Source: Acidobacteriota bacterium (GTDB lineage Bacteria > Actinomycetota > AC-67). Taken from it: a DNA stretch of 49,082 nt. The DNA is taken from assembly GCA_016208485.1 (NCBI GenBank), contig JACQXY010000005.1, forward strand, positions 1 through 49,082. The letters are read 5' to 3'. The notes below the pieces were generated by a model. It was not told the origin of the DNA and ran no database searches. It was given only the letters and a program-made list of their open reading frames with translations. Shown here piece by piece: positions 32,708 through 40,526 of the stretch (position 1 is its first letter; each line of letters starts with the position of its first letter). The translations under genes were made by a program, and so were the position numbers.

Positions 32708-32985
32708 GCGCCGAAACCGGTGCTGGACGCCTTCGGCTTCGACCGGGTCAGGATGACGTGGCTCACCTGGTGGTAGGGGAGCACCAGGGACAACGGCTCT
32801 TCGCCGTCGCTCGCGTCGACGCCGTCGAACTGGACGAAGGAGTCGCCCGCCTCCACGACCCGGTCGACGACGTACCCCCGGCCGGAGTGCAGGCGGACCT
32901 CTACCCGAACGTCGTCCCCGAGGCTGGCCCGAGCGCCGAACTCCCCCGCGCGCGCGCGGAGCGACTCGAAAAAGGTCTTGTCCAT
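32701..32985 (-). CDS. Small protein of unknown function
   Basis: This 94-residue protein begins MDKTFFESLRARAGEFG and has a central strand-rich part (VRVEVRLHSGRGYVVD, FVQFDGVD) ending in LPYHQVSHVILTRSKP. The second half looks like a small beta-barrel, as in the protein encoded upstream of cysS, but the two do not align clearly by eye. No known family is recognised. It is convergent with the rhomboid gene, overlapping by 7 bases. Confidence 0.55.
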   Translation of the reverse strand: MDKTFFESLRARAGEFGARASLGDDVRVEVRLHSGRGYVVDRVVEAGDSFVQFDGVDASDGEEPLSLVLPYHQVSHVILTRSKPKASSTGFGAH

Positions 32986-33128
32986 CCCACGCCAGCGTGC
33001 CAGGCTGTGGGCCGCAAGGCAAACACCGCGGGGGAGACGTCGATCGAGGGGGGGCGAGGCGCATGGCTGTCGGGAGTGCGGCCGAAGATCCGTCGGCGGG
33101 GCGCGCGGAGGGAGGGGAGCGCAGCGTC

Positions 33129-33374
33129 ATGGCCCGAGCCGTGCGCGAGACGTTCCGAAAGCAGGTCGCGGATCTCCTGGAGAGCCGTGGTCTCGCCGGT
33201 TCCGCCGATCTCCGGGAATGCCAGCGGTGCGGGGAGCGGACGATCCTGCCCGGCCAGCCGGCGACCTTCGCCCGCGACCCCCGAACGCGCGCCGTCGTCT
33301 GCACCGCCTGCCGCGCCGAGCAGGACTTCGTCGGCCTCTTCGAGACCGACGACGAGATCGGCGGCGAGGGCTAG
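33129..33374 (+). CDS. Small zinc-ribbon protein
   Basis: The 81-residue frame has two CxxC pairs, ECQRCGERT and VCTACRAEQ, about 30 residues apart, as in zinc ribbons, preceded by a helical segment (ETFRKQVADLLESRG). ATG 33129 is chosen because the folded part starts there and a GGGGAG sequence lies 9 bases before; ATG 33063 is possible and would add a low-complexity stretch. Function is unknown. It may be a small regulatory or nucleic-acid-binding protein. Confidence 0.55.
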   Translation: MARAVRETFRKQVADLLESRGLAGSADLRECQRCGERTILPGQPATFARDPRTRAVVCTACRAEQDFVGLFETDDEIGGEG

Positions 33375-33461
33375 GGTCCAGGCCGCTCGGCGTCCCGTCC
33401 CCCCAGAAAAGTCGCTGTGAAAGACGGGGCTCCCTCGTGTGTCTCTAGGGTAGACCCGCCG

Positions 33462-33517
33462 CTGCCGCGAAAGCGGCAGACAGTGGAGGGGGCCGGCACC
33501 CGGCCCCCTTTGCTTTT
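33462..33517 (+). terminator. Double hairpin with T-tail
   Basis: A 7-base stem with a GAAA tetraloop (33462-33479) is followed by a 9-base GC stem (33488-33496 with 33100-type arm at 33500-33508) and TTTGCTTTT. The second is a good rho-independent terminator. The first could belong to a small RNA whose 3' end is this terminator. The nearest upstream gene on this strand ends about 90 bases earlier. Confidence 0.75.
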
Positions 33518-33586
33518 CGGGGAAGCGTGGTCGCCTGGCTCCCCGCGGTCCCCGATGCGCGCGGCTTCTGCGCGCGTTCTGTCTGC

Positions 33587-33599
33587 TATATCCGATATA
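33587..33599. promoter_or_regulatory. TATATC-C-GATATA palindrome upstream of second sigma gene
   Basis: A 13-base perfect palindrome (6-base arms, one central base) lies in a rare AT-rich patch about 105 bases before the sigma gene. It may be an operator or include a -10 region. Confidence 0.45.
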
Positions 33600-33703
33600 C
33601 CAGATGGCTCGGTCGTCCTTCGCTTCGCCATATGCTGTTGCTCGGAGCTCCGGCACGGTCGATCCGGGGGGGTGGACCGGCGAACGGGAGGGGCGCGCGG
33701 GCG

Positions 33704-34318
33704 ATGGAGGAACTGGAGGGGGCGCTCCGGCGGGCGATCTCAGGGGATCGGGAGGCGCTCGCGGCGCTCTACTCGGCGTTCTCGGGCCCCCTTCTGTCGT
33801 TCCTCACCACGCAGGTGCGGCGCCGGGAGGACGCCGAGGACCTCCTCGGCCAGGTTTTCATGGAGGCCGTGAGGGACCTCCCTCGTTTCCAGGGGGATTT
33901 GGGTGGGTTTCGAGGCTGGTTATTCCGGATCGCGGTGAATCGTGCCGTCGACCTCGCCCGGCGCCAAGCGCGGCGGCCGGAGAGGCCTCTCGAGGGGATG
34001 GAGCTGAGGCCGGGACCCGACGACCCGGAGGCCGAGGCGCTCGCTCGGGTGGAGCGAGCCAGGGTCCGCGCGGCCGTCGAGATGCTTCCTCCCGACCAGC
34101 GCCGGGTGATCGGGCTTCGCCTGGCGGCAGACCTCTCCTCGGCGGAGATCGCGGGGATCCTCGGCAAGACCCCGGGGGCGGTGAAGGCGCTGCAGTTCCG
34201 GGCCCTCTCCAACCTCGCTCGCATCTTGGGGGCCCCGGAGCGCCGGCGGGGCGCCGGGGCGCCCAGGGACCCCTCAGCCGCGTACCCCGACCGACGCCGG
34301 GGGCGCTTCTTTCGGTAG
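33704..34318 (+). CDS. ECF-type RNA polymerase sigma factor
   Basis: The 204-residue protein has region 2 (AALYSAFSGPLLSFL, DAEDLLGQVFMEAVRDLPRF, FRGWLFRIAVNRAVDLAR) and region 4 (LPPDQRRVIGLRLAADLSSAEIAGIL, then GAVKALQFRALSNL), as in ECF sigma factors. ATG 33704 is preferred because region 2 starts shortly after, and a GGGAGGGG ribosome-binding sequence lies before it. The downstream membrane protein (DUF5667) is a likely partner or anti-sigma-like regulator. The C-terminal 30 residues are basic and low-complexity. Confidence 0.88.
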   Translation: MEELEGALRRAISGDREALAALYSAFSGPLLSFLTTQVRRREDAEDLLGQVFMEAVRDLPRFQGDLGGFRGWLFRIAVNRAVDLARRQARRPERPLEGMELRPGPDDPEAEALARVERARVRAAVEMLPPDQRRVIGLRLAADLSSAEIAGILGKTPGAVKALQFRALSNLARILGAPERRRGAGAPRDPSAAYPDRRRGRFFR

Positions 34319-34334
34319 GTGGTGAGATCGAGGC

Positions 34335-35288
34335 ATGGCGACCTGGATGAGGCGAAGGAAGGCCGAGGAGCTGGACCGGCTCCTGGACGGCGCGCGGGAC
34401 GAGGCCGGCCGGCTCGCCGGCCTCGCCGAGGCCGCCTCTAAGGTCCGGGAGGCCTACCTCGCCCACGTCTCCCCGGAGGTGGCGGCGAGGCACCTGGATG
34501 CGGCGGTCCGGGCCCTGCCGGCGGAGGCCGTGGTCGATCTCGCGGGCCGGCGCCGTGCCAGGCGCGCGGCGGTCCTGCTCGCCGCGGCCCTTGCGCTGAC
34601 GCTCGCCGCGACCGGAACGGCCTTCGCGTCCTCGGGGGCGCTTCCGGGCCAGGCCCTGTACCCGGTGAAGCGTGCCGTCGAGGTCGTGAGCCTCGCGTTG
34701 CACCGGGCTCCCGCTTCGCGCGCGGTGATCCACCTCGACCTCGCCGCGCGCCGGCTCACGGAGCTGGAGGCCTTGCTCGCCGCGCGCGCCCCGGACTCGG
34801 ACGTCGGCGCCGCGATGCGCGCCTGGCGCGCCGAGGTCGCGAGCGCGGAGAGCGACATCGCGCGCGCCCCCGGGAGGGACGCCGCGAGGCTCCGCGCGCT
34901 CCTGGGCGCCGCGCTCGGCACGCACCTGGCGCGGCTCCAAGTCCTTGATGCGCGTGTGCCGGAGCCGGCGCGCGCGGGGATCGAGCGGGCGATCCTGCGC
35001 GCGCGCACCGCGATGGAGCGCGCGGGGGGGCGCGCGCGGCCGTCCGGCGTGGCGACGCCGCCCGGCCTCATCCCGGGCGGTCCGGGCGGCGGTCCGGACG
35101 GCTCGGGAGGGCCGCCCGATGGGATGCCGCCCGGAAGCTCCCACCGGCCGAGCGCGGAGCCGAGCGCGGAGCCGAGCGCGGAGCCGAGCGCGGAGCCGAG
35201 CGCGGAGCCGAGCGCGGAGCCGGGCTCGCACCCGAGCCCTCACCCGAGCGCACAGGCCACGCACGGCCACGGCCACGGCCACGGGTAG
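34335..35288 (+). CDS. DUF5667-type membrane protein with PSAE repeats and His/Gly tail
   Basis: The 317-residue protein has a helical N-terminus (about 1-75), a membrane helix (about 78-98), and SGALPGQALYPVKRAVEVV, the DUF5667 signature in full-length form at residues about 100-118. The following extracellular part is helical. The C-terminus is low-complexity: a Gly/Pro stretch, six exact PSAE repeats from residue 272, then a tail ending HGHGHGHG that could bind metal ions. It follows a sigma gene after 16 bases; DUF5667 proteins commonly accompany ECF sigma genes in Actinobacteria. Function is unknown. Confidence 0.82.
   Translation: MATWMRRRKAEELDRLLDGARDEAGRLAGLAEAASKVREAYLAHVSPEVAARHLDAAVRALPAEAVVDLAGRRRARRAAVLLAAALALTLAATGTAFASSGALPGQALYPVKRAVEVVSLALHRAPASRAVIHLDLAARRLTELEALLAARAPDSDVGAAMRAWRAEVASAESDIARAPGRDAARLRALLGAALGTHLARLQVLDARVPEPARAGIERAILRARTAMERAGGRARPSGVATPPGLIPGGPGGGPDGSGGPPDGMPPGSSHRPSAEPSAEPSAEPSAEPSAEPSAEPGSHPSPHPSAQATHGHGHGHG
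35148..35219 (+). repeat. Six tandem 12-base repeats (PSAE coding)
   Basis: The unit CCGAGCGCGGAG is repeated six times without mismatch, in frame with the protein. Confidence 0.95.
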
Positions 35289-35396
35289 CCGGCCGCGCGG
35301 CGCCGGGGTCAGTCGCGCGTGCTTCGACTCGCCGGGGCGCCCCGGTAAACTGAGCCCGCGCTCGGGCGCCGGGCGCATCGCGAACTCCCTGGAGGT

Positions 35397-36407
35397 ATGG
35401 TGAGGATCCTCTCGCTCGCACCTCTCGCCGGCGAGGGTCTCGACCGCTTGCGCGCGCTCGGCGACCTCGAGCTGGATCCGTGGAACTCGCACGTCCCGGT
35501 CCGCCTCCACGGCGCCTCCGAGCTGCTCGGCCGGCTGGATGGGGTCGAGGTGCTGCTGGTCGAGGCCGATCACGTCTCGGCCGAGGTCCTGGGGGCAGCC
35601 GCGCCGCTCCGAATCCTGGGGTCCTGCCGCGGGGACCCGGTGAACGTCGACATCCCGACCGCGACGAAGCGCGGCATCGCGGTGCTGAACGCGACGGCGC
35701 GCAACGCCGGAGCGGTCGCGGAGCTTGCGCTCGGGCTGATCATCGCGCTCGCGCGAGGCATCGTCGCCGCCGATCGGGAGATCCGCGCGGGAGCGTGGGT
35801 CACAGGCGGCCGGATCCCTCAACAGCGCCACATGGGGCGGGAGGTATCGAGCCTCACCATCGGCCTCGTCGGGTGCGGCGCGGCCGGGCGCGCGACGGGC
35901 CGGCGGCTCTCGGCCCTGGGCGCGCGCGTGCTCGGGTTCGACCCGCACGTGCCGGCCGATGTCCTGCGGGCGGAGGGGATCGAGCCGGCGGGCCTCGACG
36001 ACCTGCTCGCGGCCTCAGATGTGGTCTCCGTCCACGCGGTCCTCTGCGAGGGGACCCGGGGGATGATCGACGCGCGCGCCTTCGAGCGGATGAGGCCGGG
36101 CGCGATCCTCGTGAACACCGCCCGGTTCTCGATCGTAGACGAGGCCGCGCTGCTGGAGGCGCTTCGCTCCGGGAAGCTCGCCGGGGCGGCCCTCGACCAC
36201 TTCGAGAACGAGTTCCTCTCGCCGGATCACCCGCTGTGCTCGATGCCGAACGTGGTCTTGACCCCGCACATCGGGGGAACGACCTGGCAGGCGGTCGAGC
36301 AGCACACGCTCTCGATGCTCTCGGGGATCGAGGCGCTTCTCGGCGGCCGGGAACCCCCAAACCTCGTCAACCCCGAGGCGCTGCCGGCGTTTCGCGCGCG
36401 CGCGTAG
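35397..36407 (+). CDS. D-isomer 2-hydroxyacid dehydrogenase
   Basis: The 336-residue protein has the NAD-binding motif GLVGCGAAGRATG (about residues 156-168), the catalytic Arg in LVNTARFSIVDE, and the His in LTPHIGGTTWQA. The family includes phosphoglycerate, glyoxylate and similar dehydrogenases. The following kinase and aldolase genes suggest sugar-acid or sugar catabolism. GGAGGT at 35391-35396 is directly before ATG 35397; GTG 35400 is better spaced and may be the real start. It is first in a three-gene operon. Confidence 0.87.
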   Translation: MVRILSLAPLAGEGLDRLRALGDLELDPWNSHVPVRLHGASELLGRLDGVEVLLVEADHVSAEVLGAAAPLRILGSCRGDPVNVDIPTATKRGIAVLNATARNAGAVAELALGLIIALARGIVAADREIRAGAWVTGGRIPQQRHMGREVSSLTIGLVGCGAAGRATGRRLSALGARVLGFDPHVPADVLRAEGIEPAGLDDLLAASDVVSVHAVLCEGTRGMIDARAFERMRPGAILVNTARFSIVDEAALLEALRSGKLAGAALDHFENEFLSPDHPLCSMPNVVLTPHIGGTTWQAVEQHTLSMLSGIEALLGGREPPNLVNPEALPAFRARA

Positions 36408-36416
36408 GGCGGCCCC

Positions 36417-38036
36417 GTGCCCGTTCTCCTCGGCCTCGACATCGGCACGAGCGGCGGGCGCGCCGTCGCGATCGACTCGGACGGCCGGGCGCTCGCGGAG
36501 GCCTCGCGGGCGTGGCGCTACCGGACGGAGGCGCCCGGCGTCTGCGAGCTGGATCCCGAGGAGGCGTTCTCCGCGCTCGCCTCGGCCGCCGCGGAGGTCG
36601 CCGGCGCGGTCGGCCGGTCGTCGGTTGCCGCCCTCGGGGTGACGTCGCAGCGCACCGGGGTCGTGATCCTGGACGCCGGCGGGCGCGCGCTGTATTCGGG
36701 TCCGAACGCCGACGGGCGCGCGATCGCGGAGGGGCTCGCGCTCGAGCGCGAGCACGGCGAGCGGATCTGGCGGATCGCCGGGCGCTTGCCGGCGATGCTG
36801 TACCTGCCGGCGCGCCTCGCCTGGCTTCGCAAGAACCGGCCCGAGATCGCCGAGCGGGCGCGCGCCGCGCTCTCCTTCTCCGACTGGGCCGTGCACCGGC
36901 TCACCGGCGTCGCCGCGACCGAGCCGACGCAGGCCGCCGAGATGGGCGTCTACGACCTTGCGGCCGGGCAGTGGAGCGGCGAGCTGTGCGAGGCGCTCGG
37001 CGTGCCTCCGTCTCTGCTCCCGCCGATCCTCGGGTACGGACGCGCGGCAGGGGGGCTTCTCCCAGAGGCCGCGTCCGCACTCGGCCTTCTCCCCGGGATC
37101 CCGGTCGCCGGCGCGGGCGCAGACACGCAGTGCGCCGCGCTCGGCGCCGGCGTGGTCGCTCCGGCGGATGCCTGCGTGGTCGCCGGGACGACGATGCTCG
37201 CGGGTCAGGTCGTCCCGGAGCCCCGCATCGACCCTCGGGGCCGGCTCTGGACCTCCCCTCACCCGGCCGGAGGGTTCGTGGTGGAGGCGCACTGCGGGGA
37301 GGCAGGCGCGCCGCTCGACTGGTTCCTCGCGCTTTCGGGCGAGAATCACGAATGGCTCGGGCGCGCGGCATCGTCGGCGGCTCCGGGCGCGGGCGGGCTG
37401 AGCTTCGTCGATGCCTGGCCGAGCGCCATGGGCGACTTCGCGCTCCTTCGGACCGGGGCGCTCAGCTTCCCGGCGCCGCTGCTCGCGCTCGCGCGCCCGC
37501 GCGAGGACGTCGCGCGGGCGGTGGTGGAGGGCGTCGCGTTCGCGGCATGCGCGGGCCTGGAGTGGACCGCGGAGGCGGTCGGGCAGGCGCGCTCGGTCGC
37601 GCTCGCCGGTGGGGTCTCCCGGATCGGCGTCTTCGGGCGCGTGATGGCCACGGCGCTCGGGCGTCCGGTGCGGGTAGCGGGCGGCGCGGGGGCCTCGGCG
37701 CGCGGCGCGGCGATCGTGGCCGCGGTTGCAGCGGGCATCCATTCGAGCGTCGCCGAAGCCGCGCGCGCGATGGCCGATCCCGGAACGGACGTGGAGCCCG
37801 TCGCGGAGTGGGCCGGCGCCACCGCCCTCGCGTTCTCGGCGTGGCGGGAGCGCGCGGCGCAGGCCGCGGAGTCCGCGCTCACGGTGAGGAAGCTGATGGA
37901 GCGGGGGGATCCGGGGGGCGGAGACGGCCCCGACGCGAGCCGCGGCGGCTCATCGCGGCCGTCGAGCCCCCCGGTCGAGCGGAGGGATCCGGGGGGCGGA
38001 GACGGCCCCGGCGCGCAAGGAGGGGAACGCCGATGA
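36417..38036 (+). CDS. FGGY-family carbohydrate kinase
   Basis: The 539-residue protein has the N-terminal ATP-binding loop LGLDIGTSGGRAVAID, the second-domain GAGADTQCAALGAG with the catalytic Asp, and VALAGGVSRIGVFGRVMA. The family includes xylulokinase, fuculokinase and LsrK. The phosphorylated sugar would be cleaved by the class II aldolase encoded next. The C-terminal 50 residues are low-complexity with a 26-residue repeat containing DPGGGDGP twice. GTG 36417 lies 9 bases after the dehydrogenase stop. It overlaps the aldolase start by 4 bases (ATGA). Confidence 0.87.
   Translation: MPVLLGLDIGTSGGRAVAIDSDGRALAEASRAWRYRTEAPGVCELDPEEAFSALASAAAEVAGAVGRSSVAALGVTSQRTGVVILDAGGRALYSGPNADGRAIAEGLALEREHGERIWRIAGRLPAMLYLPARLAWLRKNRPEIAERARAALSFSDWAVHRLTGVAATEPTQAAEMGVYDLAAGQWSGELCEALGVPPSLLPPILGYGRAAGGLLPEAASALGLLPGIPVAGAGADTQCAALGAGVVAPADACVVAGTTMLAGQVVPEPRIDPRGRLWTSPHPAGGFVVEAHCGEAGAPLDWFLALSGENHEWLGRAASSAAPGAGGLSFVDAWPSAMGDFALLRTGALSFPAPLLALARPREDVARAVVEGVAFAACAGLEWTAEAVGQARSVALAGGVSRIGVFGRVMATALGRPVRVAGGAGASARGAAIVAAVAAGIHSSVAEAARAMADPGTDVEPVAEWAGATALAFSAWRERAAQAAESALTVRKLMERGDPGGGDGPDASRGGSSRPSSPPVERRDPGGGDGPGAQGGERR
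37908..38010 (+). repeat. Direct repeat of 25 bases in the kinase tail
   Basis: A 25-base sequence at 37908-37932 recurs exactly at 37986-38010; the period of 78 bases keeps the frame. It lies in the low-complexity tail of the FGGY kinase. Confidence 0.8.
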
Positions 38037-38680
38037 GGCACGAGCGGGAGCGCGCGGAGGTCGTCCGGTACGGGCTCGAGATGGAACGCCGGGGACTCAC
38101 GTCGGGGACCTCGGGCAACGTGAGCCTACGGGTGGAGGAGGGAGTGCTGATCACGCCCTCGTCGATCCCGTACCCGCTCGTCGCGCCCGCCGACATCGTC
38201 CTGATGGACCTGGACGGCACGGTGCTTCAGGGCGAGCGCGCGGCCTCGGTCGAGCACAAGGTCCACCTCGCATGCTACCGCGCGCGTCCCGAGGTGCGGG
38301 GCGTCGTCCACTCGCACCCGGTCGTCGCGACCGCGTTCGCCGCCGCGCGCGTGCCGCTGCCGTCGTTCCTCGACGAGCTGGGGGTCTACGCCGGCGCGGA
38401 GGTGCGCGTCGCGGGCTACGCGCTCTCGGGAACCGACGAACTCGCGGCGAACGTCGCCGCCGCGCTCGGCGAGGACTCCAGCGCGGTGCTCATCGCCTCG
38501 CACGGGCTCGTGACGGTCGGCAGGGACCTCGCCGCGGCGATGAGGGTGGCCGAGCTGGTCGAGCGGGGCGCGCTCACCTACCTCTGTGCGAAGGCGCTCG
38601 GGGGGCCGGCGGAGATCCCGGAGTCGTCGCGGGAGCTGTTCCGGCAAGTGTTCGCGTACTACCGCACCAAGCCCGACTGA
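38033..38680 (+). CDS. Class II aldolase/adducin-family protein
   Basis: The 215-residue protein has GLTSGTSGNVSLR, VHSHPVVATAFA (zinc-binding histidines), and SHGLVTVG with a further histidine, as in L-fuculose-phosphate and related aldolases. The catalytic glutamate is plausible in DGTVLQGERAASVE. It would cleave the product of the FGGY kinase to dihydroxyacetone phosphate and an aldehyde; the true substrate is unknown. An AAGGAGGGG ribosome-binding site precedes the ATG. It ends the operon. Confidence 0.88.
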   Translation: MRHERERAEVVRYGLEMERRGLTSGTSGNVSLRVEEGVLITPSSIPYPLVAPADIVLMDLDGTVLQGERAASVEHKVHLACYRARPEVRGVVHSHPVVATAFAAARVPLPSFLDELGVYAGAEVRVAGYALSGTDELAANVAAALGEDSSAVLIASHGLVTVGRDLAAAMRVAELVERGALTYLCAKALGGPAEIPESSRELFRQVFAYYRTKPD

Positions 38681-38896
38681 GGGTCCGCGCGCGGTGCAGC
38701 TCGCCGGACGTGCAGATGGTTGCCGGGTCGCGACGGCGAAGTCTTGGTGCGCCGAGCTAAACCGGCATGGAGAGGGAGGTGAGAGAACTCTACCTCGAAG
38801 GGCTGGCGATCTACGAGGAGCATATACTGATCAGCAGCGCAGGCCAGTCACGGAGAGCGGGCCGCATGCGCCAACCGAAGCCCCAGGTCAGCGGCG

Positions 38897-39024
38897 GAGG
38901 TGGACCCGGAGGAGTTCACGCTCAAGCTCGAATCCGAGCTGTTCCCGGTGCGCGGCTACAAGCGCATCGCGGTCAAAGTCGTGGACGTTGCGGCAACGAG
39001 TCCACCGTCGTGCGGGAGATCTGA
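38897..39024 (+). pseudogene. C-terminal remnant, possibly of a DNA methyltransferase
   Basis: Two frames read VDPEEFTLKLESELFPVR, then YKRIAVKVVDV and GNESTVVREI before TGA 39022-39024; a one-base loss near 38990 breaks the frame. The end resembles the tail of some Mod-type DNA methyltransferases (IAVKVVDxxGN). The body of the gene is missing. Upstream bases 38681-38896 hold nothing recognisable except a short open frame starting at ATG 38767 that I cannot place. It sits just before the small BECR/DUF2283 pair. Confidence 0.4.
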
Positions 39025-39029
39025 TCCCC

Positions 39030-39350
39030 ATGAAGGTGCTTCATGATTTCCAGGGTATCGCCATCCGGCTCACCGACGAGCGGCGAGCGCACATTCTGGA
39101 ACACCCCGAAATGGTCCCGATGGAAGGGGCCATCGAGGAGACGCTGGTGCATCCCGAGCGGGTTGTGCAGTCCTTCAGCGATCCGAAGGCGCATCTGTAC
39201 TACCGCTTCTACTTCCGCACGATCGTGGGCGGCAAGTACCTGTGCGTCGTGGTCAAGACGCTCGATGACGACGCCTTCGTGCTCACCGCGTACCTGACCG
39301 ACCGCATCAAGAAAGGAGCGGCGCTATGGCCGACCCCGAGCGCAGAGTGA
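39030..39350 (+). CDS. Small BECR/RelE-like protein (PBECR or DUF4258-like), putative toxin
   Basis: The 106-residue protein has ERRAHILEHPEMVPMEG, YYRFYFRTIVGGKYLCVVVK and FVLTAYLTDRIKKG. The strand pattern with conserved histidine, tyrosine and arginine positions resembles BECR-fold RNases such as phage-barnase-like nucleases that pair with DUF2283 proteins. Function is inferred from pairing. The gene overlaps its partner by 25 bases. The ATG is 5 bases after the remnant's stop. Confidence 0.7.
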   Translation: MKVLHDFQGIAIRLTDERRAHILEHPEMVPMEGAIEETLVHPERVVQSFSDPKAHLYYRFYFRTIVGGKYLCVVVKTLDDDAFVLTAYLTDRIKKGAALWPTPSAE

Positions 39351-39532
39351 AGATCTGGTACGACCCTGAGGGAGACTACCTCGAGGTGATCTTCGACCAG
39401 AAGGCGGGCTACTTCCGGGAAACCCAGAGCGACCAGGTGATGGAGAAGGTCGATGAGCAGGGCAACGTGCTCGGCTTCTCCGTGTTGCGCGTGAGTGGGA
39501 TGAGGGAGAAGCCGCTGGAAGTGGCGCTCTGA
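39326..39532 (+). CDS. DUF2283-family protein, putative antitoxin
   Basis: This 68-residue protein has KIWYDPEGDYLEVIFDQKAGY and VDEQGNVLGFSVLRVS, a clear DUF2283 pattern (sequence given in part). These proteins are often encoded right after BECR-type or DUF4258 proteins and are thought to be antitoxins. The overlap with the previous gene by 25 bases supports a pair. Confidence 0.8.
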   Translation: MADPERRVKIWYDPEGDYLEVIFDQKAGYFRETQSDQVMEKVDEQGNVLGFSVLRVSGMREKPLEVAL

Positions 39533-39545
39533 GCCGCCCCGCAGG

Positions 39546-39710
39546 GAGCTGACCCTCGGCCTCTTCCCGTTCGGGGGACACAAGCAGTCCGGGGTCGGGC
39601 GTGAGCCGGGCGCGATCAGGCCGCCCGAGTACCGGCAGGTGAAGCACGTCCACGTCGATCAGACGCCGCGGAGCGACCAGAAGTCCTGGTACTCGATCCT
39701 CGGGGTGTAG
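39546..39710 (+). pseudogene. Aldehyde dehydrogenase C-terminal remnant
   Basis: A 54-codon frame without start codon reads LFPFGGHKQSGVGRE, then EYRQVKHVHVD and a SWYSILGV end. This is the C-terminus of aldehyde dehydrogenases (PFGGxKQSGxGRE, YxxVKHVHVD). Nothing of the catalytic part remains. It marks a deletion or insertion boundary between the aldolase operon and the defence genes. Confidence 0.75.
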
Positions 39711-39725
39711 AGCAGCGCGCCCGCG

Positions 39726-40526
39726 TCACTCCTGGGGAAGCGGACGCAGCAGCGCCAGGACGCGCTCCACGCGACGGCCGGATCGCGCGTAGGGGAGCGA
39801 GCGCGCCTGCACGGAGTGCGTCCCGAGGATCAACCCTGTCCTTCCTCGGTAGGAGACCTCTCCCTCCAGAAGCACGCGCGAGAGCGGGACATCGCCGGGA
39901 ACCGGCGCCCCCGCCGCGATCGACGGCAGCAGCGTGGTCGCGGCCCGCCGGACGTACAGAGAATGCGACTCCGTGCCCTCGAGGATGAGGACGGCGACCG
40001 GCTCGATGGAGAGGGCCGCGCATCTGATGGCCGCCGCCTCGATGCTCGCACGGAAATGAGAAGCGAGGCGGAGGACATCGTCGAGGCCGAAGCTCCGGGG
40101 AAGGATTCCGGAGAACGTCTCGCGCGGCAGCAGCAGCTCCGAGGCGCCGAGATCGCACAGGTACTCCTCGGGCTCCCGATGGTCGAATCGCTCCACGTCC
40201 CGGTCCAGTCTCGTCCGGGGAGCCTCCCGGAATCCTGGGAGGAAGGTGTGGCAGACCTCGTGACAGACCGTGAAGCGGCGCCGCTCCGGCGAGTCGGACG
40301 CGCACACCGTGATCACCAGGCGCGCGCCGTCCCAGGTGAGCAGGCCGGCATAAGGCTGGTCGGCCTCCTCCACGAGCGCCCCCCGGAACGAGGCCAGCGC
40401 CCGGACATCGACGGGGACCCCGAACTCGCCCTCGTAGAGCAGATCCGCGCAGAGGCGCACCATCAGGTCCTCGGGCGCGCCCGTCCATCCGTGGTGATCA
40501 CAGAACTTCTCGAGCATGTCGGTCAT
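39726..40526 (-). CDS. ImmA/IrrE-family metallopeptidase
   Basis: The 266-residue protein has the zinc motif HEVCH (His89, Glu90, His93) followed downstream by an acidic segment (EPEEYLCDLGASELLLP), typical of ImmA/IrrE peptidases. The C-terminal half is unannotated (strand-rich). These peptidases cleave a partner XRE repressor on DNA damage or mobile-element signals. ATG 40526 overlaps the repressor gene stop (ATGA). The partner XRE gene is divergent from the PLD-HerA gene, so cleavage could relieve repression of that gene. Confidence 0.87.
   Translation of the reverse strand: MTDMLEKFCDHHGWTGAPEDLMVRLCADLLYEGEFGVPVDVRALASFRGALVEEADQPYAGLLTWDGARLVITVCASDSPERRRFTVCHEVCHTFLPGFREAPRTRLDRDVERFDHREPEEYLCDLGASELLLPRETFSGILPRSFGLDDVLRLASHFRASIEAAAIRCAALSIEPVAVLILEGTESHSLYVRRAATTLLPSIAAGAPVPGDVPLSRVLLEGEVSYRGRTGLILGTHSVQARSLPYARSGRRVERVLALLRPLPQE

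Noticed and set aside
35148..35219. 12-base tandem repeats as a non-coding satellite
   Set aside because: They are in frame within the DUF5667 gene and encode PSAE, so they are protein repeats.
35480..38680. 1066-residue plus-strand open frame
   Set aside because: Only its last part (from 38033) is a real gene, the aldolase; the rest is an Arg/Gly-rich shadow of the dehydrogenase and kinase genes.
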